Assembly: GCA_037903355.1 (NCBI GenBank)
Contig: JBAJFE010000005.1
Coordinates: 992,001 to 1,056,000, forward strand
DNA: 64,000 nucleotides
Source: Trichuris trichiura
Taxonomy: Eukaryota > Nematoda > Enoplea > Trichinellida > Trichuridae
Reading direction: 5' to 3'
Positions 12,890 through 25,800 of this stretch are shown one piece after another. The stretch's first letter is position 1. Every line of letters starts with the position of its first letter. The position numbers and the translations under genes were made by a program. A model generated the notes under the pieces. That model was given only the letters and a program-made list of their open reading frames with translations, did no database searches and was not told where the DNA came from.

Positions 12890-13525
12890 ATTTAAATTTT
12901 GGTCATAAAAGCCAATTTGCGAAACGGAGGCGCAACGATTGCGCGATTGTTGGAGATTCCGTTGCAAGCGATTCATGCGTTGTATCGCTTGAAGATAAAT
13001 TGGATCTTGCCAAGCGAACGGACGACGCTGCGCCGCGCCGAAGAGCGATTGAAAATGGCGAGGAAGTTAACGACGCAATTAATCTCATGTTCCAAACGGA
13101 CCAGCTAAGCTAAGGACAAAAAGATCGCAATTACGGCACCGAAATGACCAAAAGGTCAAGGAGTCCTCGCCGGGCAACGATAAGATCGCGATCGGGCGCG
13201 GCAAGCAAGAGAAAACCCCTCGGGCAAACAAGCAATGGCGCCCGCCAACCGAAGCGGATATTTTCAATCGCCGCTGAAAGAGAGCGAACCGCTAAGCCAA
13301 AGGTGGCGGAAAAAACCATTTGAGAAGACGACGCGCCATCGGAAAATTAACAAATCCGACTGTCGCAATTATGCGCCGCGCAAAACTTACACAATAGGTT
13401 GCGGCCGAAGCGACGACCTAAATTTATTAAACGCATCTTTCCCAATGCGGGAGGACGTTATCCAAACTGGTGTCTCACTGGATGGACAACTAGCTTACGC
13501 AATTGTACTTGATTATCAGTATTAA
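12890..13525 (+). other. GC-rich island with long open frames, possible gene remnant
   Basis: A block with clearly higher GC than its surroundings. In one plus frame, about 12905-13110 reads without a stop as a charged polypeptide (containing SLEDKLDLAKRTDDAA), then meets TAA. The same frame continues to about 13324 as a basic Ser/Arg-rich stretch, while another frame reads KVKESSPGNDK...PPTEADIFNRR. I recognise no family. It could be an exon pair whose junction I cannot place, a decayed gene, or GC-driven chance openness. Confidence 0.25.
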
Positions 13526-14123
13526 GCGGTAGACATGTATTGATATTCGGCAGCGGAACTCGTACTTCGATAATGCTTGCTTCGGAGGGCCCTATTGTTG
13601 CCGCGCGGGATTAGGCTTTACTGTAATGTCTGCCTGTCAATGAAGACGTAAACTAAAATGTGAACAAAGCATTTTACGTTCATTCGTTGTATTCTTTGCA
13701 CACATTGTTGCTTCTAGCAGCGAATTCCGAAGCGCGGGCACCGCATAGGCGCACGCTTGAATCTGCGTTTGCGCTACAAGCTGTTTTAATTATTTTCGCT
13801 TCTTTTATGCAACGATAGGCCAATGCAAGCGCTGTTTGTTTTACGAAGAGTTCATTTTAGGCTGTGCTGTCTGTCAATATTGGATCGACGGCAAAAATCA
13901 GTTTTGCAATGCGGCAAACATGATCGTTCGCCCGTTTTTCCTCCAAACTTAAATAGTGAGTCGCAAGTCCAGCCCAAAGCGATCATTACGCGTTTGTCGC
14001 TTGTCCTTTATTTACTCCGGTGCGGAAGAAGCTGCGATAATCTCTGAAAGCTGCACTAAAGCATAGCGGTTTGATGGGTAAGGCACTTTTGTCTTTTTGT
14101 ATTAAAAAAATGTCACAAAGAAA

Positions 14124-14363
14124 ATCGGACCTTGTCTCTTAGCCGCCCCGCCGTTTGAGAAAAGCAGGTTCCTTTCTGTCAAGCATGCCCTTGTCTTGTT
14201 ATGCCTTTACTGGGGAGCATGCCAATCACCCTATTTTGCCCTTACCTATACGTCAGCCAAGACATAAGCCTTATGTTTAGGCTCAGGCTTAGGTAAGGGC
14301 AGGACAGGAGGGCTGTTAAAGCTACAGTATGGCAGTAGGCGCCTAGGAGACAAAATGCCGGAT
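14124..14363. mobile_element. short TIR element (MITE), family A, copy 1
   Basis: About 240 bp bounded by imperfect inverted repeats. The left end is ATCGGACCTTGTCTCTTAG followed by CCGCC, and the right end is the complement of ATCCGGCATTTTGTCTCCTA. The centre holds a second inverted repeat built on AAGCC/GGCTTAGG. A related copy with the same ends lies at 39676-39852. No coding capacity. Confidence 0.65.
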
Positions 14364-14968
14364 AAAATCAGCTTTATAAGCTCTCGTCAGTTCCGCCCTG
14401 GTGCTGTGTATTCTATTTAGCAATACTGAGCTTCCTTAAATTGGTGATTAGTCTGCAGTTTTTGGGAGAAGCTATAATATTCTTAGTAATTGTTATTATA
14501 AAAAACGCGTCTGCCTTTTTTCTGTTTTGTTTGACCAAATATTATAAACGGACATTTGAAAATCAGTTTCAATTTTTCTCGGCGGACTGTATGAAATTAA
14601 TGCGATTCGCAGGTACGTGCTCTGTCGCTGAGGGAAACCAGCAGTTATGACCTATGTAGCTTCAGTAACTTGCAGAGTCTGCGCGATTGGCTCTCTTCTG
14701 ATAGAGCGACGTTTCGGTTGCTCTTTGTCACTGATAAAAAACCTTAATTTCTTTTGGTGTAACTGTTTCGATTTTTAAGTGCGCTTACCACATCATTAAT
14801 GCTTTGCCAGAATTGAGTGTGCTTTAATTTACGTTTTTTGTAACAGATTTATTGCTTTTGCTTATCATGAGTCACAACTGTTCGTCACTTAGTTGGACTA
14901 ATGCGCTTACGTCGAATGAAATTTGGAGGTGAAGCATATCGTCCACCTTTAAGAGAAAAAGGGCTATT

Positions 14969-15280
14969 TTAGACACCTACTACCAAAATTTGCTTCAAAT
15001 GCAACTTATTGCATCGTTTAGCCATATGCTTGGTGGTGCTTCCTGAATTGAACTTCCCTTCAACAACTTCTGCGACGGACTTCGCACCAGGATACGTAAA
15101 TTCGTAACAGCAACGAACGCTGACGTAATACTTTCCGCATGAGAGGCCCTTCGGTTGAGCTGCAATAGAAAGTAACTAAACTAGGCATATCTCCATCTTT
15201 TCCAGCAGGTGGTATAAAGCCAATTTATTTGCCGCTTTACCAACGTGACAGCATAAAGCGTTTTTGTATTCTGCCTTCAT
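14969..15280 (-). CDS. small two-exon protein, unrecognised (candidate)
   Basis: Exon 1 at 15280-15241 (ATG plus 13 codons and one base) splices by gtaaag...ttgcag (81 bp) to exon 2 at 15159-14969, giving 76 residues ending at TAA. Phases match (G|CT). Exon 2 reads like protein: KGLSCGKYYVSVRCCYEFTY, then a C-terminal part with GSTTKHMAKRCNKLH. The Cys pair followed by ST..KHM...C is reminiscent of BED-type fingers, but that is only a resemblance. The ATG may be internal if further exons lie upstream. Confidence 0.4.
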
Positions 15281-18200
15281 CCCAACTTTGTTACTTTTTT
15301 TTCTAAGCCGAAAATGTTAACTGCTACAAATAATCACTTACTTTTTATTTTTTTTACCAAACATCTTGCTTTCGTCACGATGCATTTTGATTCGCAGGTT
15401 ATACTTTCATACTGAGGCGTAGTCAGCATAGTTCGCTCGGTTTTTGCAACTTTTTTCTATAATAAATAGAACTTCAAAACCCACTTTTGTCGACAGCAGC
15501 TTTGCAATGTTAGGAGAAGACAGCTGACCGACCAATTAATGCTGATCCTTATTCACCGCGTCGAAAATTTAAGCAGTCAACACAGCAAAACGCAAAGGCA
15601 GAATATGTGCTTTGGCAGGCAGCCTAAGGTATAGCATTCCTAAAGCCATAGGCGCAAAGCGCTTCAGCCGCATTTCTGTTTAAGCCCGAGCTGGCAATTC
15701 TATAGATAAATGGAACCGTTGCAAAAGCTAAATCAGTTGTCGTCGTGATTTGTTGAAAACAAAACAAGAATTGGCAACAGAATTGCGATGACGACGGGAC
15801 AACTTTGCCTTGAAAAGCTGCGCAACTTTTCCCTAAAAGGATTAATTCCTTTTAACGAATTTTGCTCGACTAAACAATCAGTGCTTAAAAACACTGAACA
15901 AGCACTTTGCCATGGTAAATTAAGGTCAAGTAACTCAGAACAACTTGAGAATCATTAAGAAACCTTCTTCTTTACAGTATAGCCAAACGTACTTTCAAAG
16001 GTTACGCAAATGTTTCTGCGAAAAAAAGTTTTATACAGCAAAACATAGCTGGTTGAACGACGTAGAGCCCAGAAAAAAAGCAGCAAGCATTTGCAATGGT
16101 CGATTTTTACGTTAGGCTACATAACAACTTGAGAATCACTTAGCGCTGTGCTTCAAGACGAAATCTAACGAACTACTCTTTTGTGACTTCGACGCGGTAC
16201 TACAACCGGCTTGCTATTTCAATATTCAGCAGCCTGGGAATGAACGCTGAATAAACTATCGCAGTTAGGCGACTAAGCGGAAAACAAGGAAAGCTTCCCA
16301 CGCTAACCGTATTTCTTAAACGTTCGCAAACAGTTATTCCAATTGCAAAACAACGGCATCGAAAAAAATGAAATTCAAACTTTCTGGTTTCTTCGTGAGC
16401 ACGGAGACAACTGGCTTAATGAAGGCCAAGTAGAGATAAAATAAAAAAGAACAAAAGAAAAAGAAGCTACGCGCCAATATATTATCGACACTAACTTGAA
16501 ATACAAAACGCCGTAAACATTCGTTGCAAAATGCATACGGCTATTAGCTGCGGATTTTTACTCCTAACAAAATTGAATCAACAATTTCTCTTTGTAGTGC
16601 AATACACAGGTTGGCATTTAGAACTGAACAGAAACAATGCAGCGATTGGACATAAACTAAAGAAGCATTGATAATACAGCTAGAAAAAATTCGTTATCGG
16701 AAGGCGGGAAGTGCTACTGAGAAATTCACCTCTGAAAGTTAAAGAAAAACAAAGGCACGCGTACAAACGCCAATGCCGGATTTAAAAAAAAGGAAAGGGC
16801 AAAGATCTTCACGTTTTCTAAACTCTGTCGGTTGTACACGGACAAAAGTTCGCGTGACCAGCGAGCTACAGTAGGGTTAGAGAAATGCAGGTTTCTCAAC
16901 TTAAAAAAGATCATTTCAAAATTTTCATTCCCATTTCAAAGAAAAAACTTAAAAACGTCCAAATGTCATCGGGTAGCAAATAAAATCAATGAATTGTATA
17001 CTTAAAAAACAAAGCGCGCAAAAGCCCCTTGCATCCGTCCCATTGTGACAATGCCGTAAGTAATATCAAATTAACCTTAATGCAACATAAGATCGATTTG
17101 GAACGAGAACATAGCTTACCATTTAGCGAACCGAATGAGCGTTACACAACCAGTTTACTTTACACGCAAGTCAAAAACAACGAACGACAGTACTCGGTAC
17201 TCAATAGATAGGTATATATCTTACGGCATCCTTTTTTGATGCTTAAGTAACAAGGGCGGTCGCGCTCGCTACAAACATTATGAGACAGACGATCCAACGA
17301 CGCCAAGTCGTTCTAACGACTCGTTAGTGGCTGCGCAAATGCTGGAAGAATGAAGGCTTCCGAAAGGAGTAAATAAAAATTTCCTTCAGACGATGATGAT
17401 ACTTATGGCCATTGTATCTTTCCGTCAACTCGTTCGCAATCGATTTCCTCTCGTCAATACACCTTTGCAATGAAGTTTCATCGTGGCGACAATAAAGCTC
17501 TTTCGCAACCAATGGGCTGCTACAACAAAAGCAACGCGCAACTAACGTGCTGCTCTCGGTTTCTAATAAGGACAATCCGCTTATTAACCAATCCTGTTGT
17601 TGCACGCGGTGCCTGCTAAGAAGAAAGAGCGCAAAATCAACATAAACGCCCACAGTCCAACGGCACAAATTTGGTAAGTTTCCTCTTCACTGATGAATTG
17701 ACAAGAAATGCAAGCATTTCCATTTTGGACTTAGAAAACGTAGTATTTTGTAGCAGGTTTATTAACCTTTCGTAAATACTCGTCGAGGACATAAAAAATC
17801 TATCACAGCTTTGGGGTCCCTTCTGGGCCAGTGCCAAACGAAAAAATCAGGCTGGTATGAAAGGGTGATATACGACAGTAGTGAATGTAAATGTAGCGTC
17901 GAAGCTTAATGGTTCAAAGTAAGTGTAACTGTTCATTCAAATATAACAGCGCACACTATCATAAGATTCCGTGTGTTGAAAATGATAACTTGGACGTACC
18001 GTAAGTCACGACCCGCATTTTCCTCTGATGAGGAGTATAGAAAGGAAGCCGGCACATCTTCGTTTCCACAACGAGTTATGAGATAAATAAGTGACAGGAT
18101 AACATCGCTAAACTAATAAAGCGCCAGAGCAGAGAACACGTGATCAACTTTATCAGTTAATCGTACAGAGCTTTAAGCTCTGCATAACAAAAAGATAATA

Positions 18201-21128
18201 CGGACGTGATCCCAAAAAGAGTGCCAGCCAAACCAAAGTAAGCAAATTTTTATGCCTTCAGCCAGCTGGCATCTTTTTACTCTAAATAGTCAATGAACGA
18301 ACTTCGTTCAATTTCGGTGCCCAACCTAAAAGTTTTCCGTAGAAAAGTTCACACAAACATCCGTTACGAAAGAAAGGAAAAGAAAAAGAAGAGCTGACCG
18401 AGAAATTGAAGCAATTATAGCATTACTCGACTACCTCAATTACTCAGCGATTCTCCAAAACTGAAGCGAGTAATTTTCGTACTTCTTTTTCCTAACTTTT
18501 TAGAAATGAGTTTATGGTTTGTTTTTGTTTCAATTCCGACTTTTGTAGACGCTCTTGGTTATTATATCCAAGAGTTTATTGGTGCTTTCCGTTAATACAA
18601 ACGTAACGGCGGAGCGCAATTCCTGCGTAAAGTATTCAAACAATGGCAAAATCAGTTTTGTGTAACGTCGCGTTCGCGGCAGCGTATCTCCAAAGTTAAA
18701 CGAGGAGCGCCTGTGCTGAGAAGCTTTAGCGCGATACGCAACTAATTAATGCTATTGACCTTTCAAGGCTTCGTAATGAAGTTGTCAAGAATGAATGAGG
18801 GACTCTCTTTTATATTTGACAGTAATGACTTTCTCGTCCCTAATAATTTGAAGAAAGTATCGTTGAAGTGAATGAAGGCAAAAAATTGAGGCTTTAATTG
18901 AGACTTTTTGTACGGTAAAATAAGATACAATCGGCTCATTAAAATCAGTCGAACGACTGAAGTTGGTATTTCATAATCTCCGCCCCTCCTACGTCGTTTC
19001 GTGATTCCCGCGCTGCCAGACAGCAAGTATGATGAATGGATACTTGCCGCGTTAATATAATTACAGCTCAAAACCAAAAAAATGAAAATCTCTTGTCGAT
19101 AAAGGTAAAAGAAATAGGCAATTTCTCAATGCGCGCTTTGAGCTTTGTTGCGCCCTTGAAGGCTCCTAATCAGGTAAAACTGCTGGGCGACATTTGTTCT
19201 TCTTATCCTCATTATGCAAATTGCTAATCGAATGAACAGCAATATGCTAACAGAAGAAAATTGAAATGGAGCAAACCAGTGTGGGTAGGAAAAATATATG
19301 ACTCTTATGAGCAAACGAAGCTACGGTAACACCTTTAGATCTGAGGACAGCTAGACGATCAAACACTAACGTAAAAAGAAATATAAACGAAGTACAAACC
19401 AACAATTCATACGATAACATTACCTATTACGTAGGTATGATATAGATAAAGCATTTGCATATACAACTTTCATTTAAGCAGCGTTATTTTTTTGACATAC
19501 GAAAGATGATGACTGATACTGCAGCCCGTGAAACCTTAAATGGCTCAACTATTTATAAGCAGACAGCAATATTTACAAACTTTAACAGTTCGAAACATGT
19601 TGAATGTAATACAAGGGCCTTATGCGTCGCGTGACTTTGCGAATGCCTCTCAAGTCAGCGAACAGTGGCGGGATTCTGGCAAGCGCACGGTAACCTAAAC
19701 TTTAAACTATGTTCTCAAAGTTGGTATTAGTATTATGAACTTCGTCACGGGGCTCAATGTTTAAAAGAGGTGAAAACGAAACAAGCTATACTCGAAGGTT
19801 TCGTGCCTGCCATATCCCGTCTTTAGTAAAAAAAAAGTTGAGGTGGCAATCGAACTACCAACCTGTTGAGTATCCGAATACTTGCTTTCATGACAGTGGT
19901 ACAGTTATCCCGAAAGCCGCGCACAAATTTTGCACTGCGGCTTTTTGATGCAGGATACGACGGATGCTCACATTCGTACCTGCGCAGTCCAATTGTTCTG
20001 AGGCCACTAAAATGGAGCGATATTCATTTACTGTTTTATATCATAATAAGCAACACGGTAATAGCAATAAATGCAGTATAAGTGAATACAGTACGAGGGA
20101 TTTCACTGTTAAATTAAGAAAAGCAAAGAAAACTGGTAACGAAAACTATTCGTGAATTTTTATGGCATTACTGTACGTCATGTTTGTACCGCTTTCTTGC
20201 CACAAGTCGCCATTTCGCTAAAAATGAGACAAAAGCAGTCCAGAAAGTTATGAAAAAAAATTGTTCCGCCGTAACAAAAGGGGTTACTACTGCAAATACA
20301 TATTACGCGAAAACCTGCACACCCTTAACAAGAAGCTAATTCAGGAAAGTTTTATATAAATAATAATGCCAAACAGAATTATAACAATGACTAAAGCATT
20401 CGATTTTCTGTATTTAAAAAAACAAAAATGACGCGCAGAGGTCGCAAGCCAATTATTTATCCTATTAATTTTACTTGGCATTTTACCTTTCATTTCGTTA
20501 ACTTTTCATTGCCACTTTATTCAACGAAACCAGGAAGCTTTAGTATTTGATATAATTCTGTTTTTCTTTATATTTGATTTATTATTATTGCTGTTCATAA
20601 AAGCACCTTAATTTATTGTATCCTATTCTATTACTTCTAGCTCATCTTGTTCTATTACGTTTTACTATTCACAATTTTCGTTTTACTTGACGGTGCCACG
20701 GAAACAACTTTTGTTTAAACTAGACCGCTCCTTTCCTTCAACTGCAGTTTTCTCCCTGTAATATCTCTATATGCTTTTAACATTTTGCGTTAAAGACATG
20801 CAAAAGTGAGCCCTGGAACCTACGCAAACAAAAGTACTTTTACGGTCCGCAAAACCGTACTGTACTAGCATCTGATATGTTGAGGACGGGTCACGCGGGG
20901 CCCCAAAGCTGCGGGATCTTATTAAAACTTTTGAAATTTAACGGGACAAATTCCGTAAGAAGAAACAATCGAACATGAAAGCATTTGAAATGTTATTTTC
21001 TCGCGCACCGCAAACGTTATATGAAAAGTTACTCTTCTTAAGACTTGCCAGCTGAATTGCAAGGATGCTGTAACACAAAAAATGCCTACTCCGTTTCTTC
21101 GAACTAATTTGAATATACGAGATTTTAG
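15281..21128. other. intergenic, AT-rich, no gene recognised
   Basis: Nearly 6 kb with only short frames in all phases. Two short related segments (around 15940 and 16125) share ACAACTTGAGAATCA. I see no RNA gene and no element with clear ends. Confidence 0.4.
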
Positions 21129-21229
21129 GCGTACGAATGGCTGCTTCGAGCGCAACCTTCCCGGCCGTAAAATATTTCACTCAAAGGTTGGCAGAAAAAG
21201 CTATGTAATCTCATCCATGACCAGATATG
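21129..21229 (+). other. conserved 101-nt leader exon of globin 1
   Basis: Begins right after the acceptor GATTTTAG and ends at the donor TATG|gtaagt. Leaders of exactly the same length precede globins 2 and 3 and share GGC..., GGCTGCTTCG, CCGG and the terminal ATGACC block. The upstream acceptor could receive either a cis-spliced 5' UTR exon or a trans-spliced leader. Confidence 0.7.
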
Positions 21230-22301
21230 GTAAGTTTATTGATAAAACAGAACAGCATCTCATGTTACCCACTCAGCGCCAAACAACTTTGACAATAGTC
21301 GGAGTGTCTTATATAAGCAGAGTAAAAAAACGCCGTCGACTATAGCGACTAATAAGGGAAGGTTGTCCGCTAGAGCAAGGAAGAAAAGGCAAGCGGAGCT
21401 TGCAACAGATAGACGAGAAAAAATTCTTCGCGAATTTATTATTAAGCTGAGTGGAGATTTCAAGAATCGTAATTTATAAGAAAAAGAAAGAAAGAAAAAG
21501 CGTCGGTCAACTGACTGCATTTAGCTGACCTGGCGACAACTGCGGCGATTCTGGGCAGCTGCAAAAAATTTCCCGCCTAAACTAACAAAACAGACGTTTT
21601 TAGCCCGCCAATTGCAAAGACTGGCTTGCTGCTTGAACCGGAACACGGAAGACCATAACGTTTACACACGCAGCAAGAAATCAAGCCGATCATTGAATCT
21701 GTCTCCCAAAGACGTAAAAGTGATCGAAGAATCGTGGATGCACATTAAAGACAAGGAAAAACTAGTCATTGAAATCTTGAAACGCTTATTAATGTCAAAT
21801 GACAGTATTCGCAAAATATTTAATCTCCACGAGTGTCCAGACGACCAACTGTGCGAAAACGATGCTTTCAAACGCCATGTCAAGGGCATCGAGCATTTTC
21901 TTGGAATTTGCGTTAACAGCATCAAGAGTCAACCGAGTCGACTGGTCAACACTGCTAGGAGTTTAGGCGAGAAGCATTTCTATTTTGGCAACGTAGTTTT
22001 CGACGCTGAATACTGGCTACTGATGAAGGAAGTTATTATTGACGTTGTAGCATCGAAGCAACGACCAAAGAAAGCTACACAAGTACGCAGGGCGTGGACT
22101 ATCTTTATCTCCTTCGTCATAGCGGAAGTTAAGGACGCCTTTTTACGCGAACAGCGGAAGAGAAACACGATGCGAAGAAATGATCAAGCTTCCATGAAAA
22201 GACTGAGTCTAAGGCTTCAAAACGAACTGGCATTGAGTGAGTATGGAACAAGCTGTTTAAGATTGTGTTGCCCACGAGAGGTGCATGCTGAACAAGGATA
22301 A
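21217..22301 (+). CDS. globin-like protein 1
   Basis: Join 21217-21229 and 21604-22301, 236 codons before the stop. The 13-base coding exon (Met-Thr-Arg-Tyr-G) joins in phase to CC|CGC, so the N terminus is MTRYARQLQRLACCL. The globin fold follows: SPKDVKVIEESW (A helix, conserved Trp), FKRHVKGIEHFLGIC (E helix, distal His), then LGEKHFYFG (F helix, proximal His), FDAEYWLLM and the H helix FVIAEVKDAF. Both heme-site histidines are present, so oxygen/heme binding is likely; the real role (transport, sensing or redox) is unknown. The tail after LQNELAL departs from its paralogues, and a perfect donor gtgagt sits there (~22232), so the true 3' end may be spliced. The globin domain has no intron. 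Confidence 0.83.
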
Positions 22302-22803
22302 CCTTCCGCACGCGTTAATGTTAAATGACAAAAGATATTCACTGGAAAAGTGGATAAGCGCAATGGAATGTTGGATCCGACTTTTGACGTATACTCTTAA
22401 AACGAGTTCATACTTTCAGCAGAGCCGTGATGAACATCGTGAAGCAAGTATAAGAAAACCTGCATTCACTTCACGTGTAAGCAAAGCTAGAACACAACCA
22501 TCCTTATTTTACTCAAATGGCCAGCCGACGCAGCTGCGTTCGTTTGACTTAGGAAAAGATGTAAATAAAACACCGCGATGCAAAATAGTGCTTCGGTTCG
22601 CATTTGCTTGGATAATAAACAATTCCGTCTGGAGTTTCTATTCTTCGGCAATACGCAAAGAGGTTACGCCGTGTCGACAAGTGAAAAGCTTGCATTTCCT
22701 CCATGGAGCAAATTCACAGTTCAACAACAAACAACAACGAATCGCAGTAAAACTTAAGGTGTCACTTTCGAGAGAAGTATTAAGCTTCGCAAGTGGTCAG
22801 TAA
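22285..22803 (+). CDS. unassigned 172-residue open frame
   Basis: The longest uninterrupted ATG-started frame in the gene-poor region. It overlaps the last 17 bases of globin 1 in another frame. It is rich in Ser, Arg and Lys with several Trp. I recognise no domain, signal peptide or repeat. It may be chance or part of a 3' UTR; a good acceptor (CTTTCAG) lies inside it at about 22420. Confidence 0.2.
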   Translation: MLNKDNLPHALMLNDKRYSLEKWISAMECWIRLLTYTLKTSSYFQQSRDEHREASIRKPAFTSRVSKARTQPSLFYSNGQPTQLRSFDLGKDVNKTPRCKIVLRFAFAWIINNSVWSFYSSAIRKEVTPCRQVKSLHFLHGANSQFNNKQQRIAVKLKVSLSREVLSFASGQ

Positions 22804-25800
22804 CCTTTGACCTTCGATGGTAATATTCAAAGGTGAGGCTACTTTTTTGCCCATATTCAAAGTTTTAAACGCTAACACCTTGTATAAAGGGGCAAACAAT
22901 ACAAAAATAACTTGTAGAACATTCAGAGCGCCGAAAGATTCTTAAAAAGTCAGCAGCTTTCAACAGAGATAACCACTGCGTGAAAGATGCGTAGCCATCT
23001 AAGTCTCGGCGACAACGCTTCACAGATACGAGAGGATACGTCACGTAATCATTATGGCATTTAGGCTAAAATAACCTCTCGCCTTGGAGCTATTCATAAC
23101 TGTTAGCAACTTGAGCATTTGATATTCTAGGATAACTGACGCTAAGCCACTTACCGCACGTAACGGGAGAGAGTATTGGGCACGCAGGAATGGGTTTAAG
23201 TTGAGAAATATAAAGAAATATATGCACAAACGAAAATGCGCCCCTCCATTACGCCGGTTGAAAATGTCAACATAGCAAAATGTTGTAAAATAAACGTTTT
23301 CTAAAAGGAGAGCAACAGTAGGACCCACATTCGTTAAATATAGAAGGGCTGACTAAAAGCTGAACAGTTTACAACTCAGCTTTAGTCTACGAGCTCAAAA
23401 TAATCGCCTTGCGCAGGTGCCCTTTGCTCCGAGTTCGCGGCAGAAAGCTGTTCACTAGCAGGTTCCATTATTTGAATATAAAATTACCTGCACATCAACT
23501 AAGTACCGTAAGCTTAAAAGACCTGAATAATAAATACACTAATTCGTGTTGCTTTCATTAATGATTCCTTACGAATAAGCTTGATGGAAAGCAAAATGTT
23601 TTATTTTAAAACGCTAAAATTTCATTGGAAACTGGACGTCGTTGTTCTGTCATCAGCGAAATAGATTAAAATCGGATGACTTTCATTTTGTTCGGTTGCC
23701 AATCGGCCGTTAGTGATTTCTCGCCCCGCCGAAAGCGTGGTAAGGATGCCCTGAAAGCTTCAGGGGCATTTTCCAATTGGGACTCTACTTTTTAGCAGGT
23801 TTATCTTTGACGAAACCACTTGGACCTCTTAGAAGAAATTGGCCGCTTCAATCTGCGTTGGCGTGCAACTACCAAAGCCGATTAAAACAACTAATTTTAA
23901 GCTGCGTTTACAAGTTTTCTCAGTTTCGTTGTCACTGTACAGATGGGTTCCCCTTTTACCACATTTAGTTTTAGCTAAAGAAAACCAGCAACAGCACCTA
24001 GTGTTTACTTCGTGCCGCTTTCGGTTCCTATGAGCATAGCTGCTTTAATGAGATACTAAGCCTGCATTCCAACTGCCCGGTGGGAATTATACTTAATAAT
24101 CGAAGCTGCTGGCATAGTTCCCAGCTTCGTGTACGTACAGCTGCGTCCTATATCAATTTCTTTTGTGTGACCATTGGCAATTTGGTCCCTATCAAAGCAT
24201 CGAAGCCAAGAAAGGTTGCAAGAGTGCTCCGCTCAGCTCGAAATTGAATTTGCTTAAGCGCTTCGATCACAAGGAATTACGCGCATCATGCATGCAACGA
24301 ATCTGTCTGCCTTTACCACGCGTAATAATTGAATTTACTTCAAAAGGAGTAAAACCTTGAAAGCCGCAAAACTGTCCGCTGCATTTGTTAGTTGGTAAAG
24401 TGGAATAGGTTTCGAATAATGGACAGAATGGAAAGTCCATTAGTTGACCGTACTGGCGATTGTGCAAATCTCGCGGTACTTTTCAGTTGACTTATTATCA
24501 ACGAGAAGGCAGTAGAAAGTGCAATGGAAATAAAATTGATGGTAGCCCACCCTCCGCAAATGGAATTTTGTGTTAGGTGGTCTCATTTAGTTTTTCGGGA
24601 GACGACAGCTTCGTAAGGTTAAGCTTATCAGAGAGAGCGCTTATCGAAGCCGTTGCAAAGTTCACAAAAAAACTTAATAAAGTAATCGCTAAAGACAGCT
24701 GTTCCCAAAAGACTTCGACAGAAAAAAAGCAGCTTAAGGGACTTAAGGCACATGCTAGTATCTGCCATCAACGCCACGTCTATTGCTTTGCTTGGATCTC
24801 TGCTCACGTGACGCGACTTACAAAAAACAATTCTGAAATGCGCGAAGATGTACATCGTTCTGGTAGGGCATTTGCGTCGTTTACTTTTACAGATAACGGA
24901 CAAAAGTCACGGCTGAAGAACATTACAAAACAAAAAATTGGAAGCAACCGAGAAAAAACGCCAAAATAACGTACGTCACTGGTAAAACAGTTTCACTGTT
25001 ATTTACAGGAAGTAAACCGTTTTCAGCGAGGTCAAAAGATACACGAAGTTTTCAGGACAACAGTGCATTCCGTCTTCATTACAGATAATACATCATGCTG
25101 AAGATGGGACGAGCTTTCGTCTCGAAAGTTTCGTGTATTTTTTGATCTTAACAAAAAAAGTTCTCTCCCTGAAAACAGCAATGAAATTCGACGACGCCAT
25201 TAAAAAGTGTTACATTTCAACACCATCAGTTCAGCGGCGGTAAACATTATTACCTTAGCGGATGACTATAAAAGAAAAGAGGATATATCGCGCTTTAGTG
25301 GCAACGGATGTTTCATTGAAAAAATGATTCAGTTTACGTTATGAGAAACCCAATAGTCAATACGCTAAAAATGATTTTCATAAACGTTAATGCTTAGCGG
25401 CTGGAAAACGGTGTAGTGCAGCTAACTGGCATTTGCAACACTGATTGGCTCAATGTGCCTTATCGCAACGAGACAGCCGAAAGACGGTAATGACCTACTA
25501 CCAAATCTCTGACTTCGGGACACCGCCGTCATGCCAACAACTTTCTTGATACGGTGAACGTAAGGCTACCAGAAAAAGGAAGGAAATCTATTGGATCGAA
25601 GTGCCCACGCTGTTTCTGTGATACTATTCAATCCCGAAAATATCGAATGGCAGAGAGTGCACTGAGCATTCATTACAAAGTTCCCATCTCAACTTCAAAG
25701 CTTCACCTCAATGCATTCAGGTGAGACGAAAAAGTATGAGTCGCTTATACCGCGCTCATGGCCAGGTGTTTGCTTGCAGATAACATTCATTACTTTTCAT

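Larger units (their letters stand above)
10786..12890. other. upstream region of BCL11; simple repeats only
   Basis: No gene was recognised. The 5' part is fairly GC-rich and probably contains the BCL11 promoter. It contains a mixed (CG)/(CA) tract at 11619-11702 and an imperfect GTC/GTA trinucleotide tract at about 11850-11892. Confidence 0.45.
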
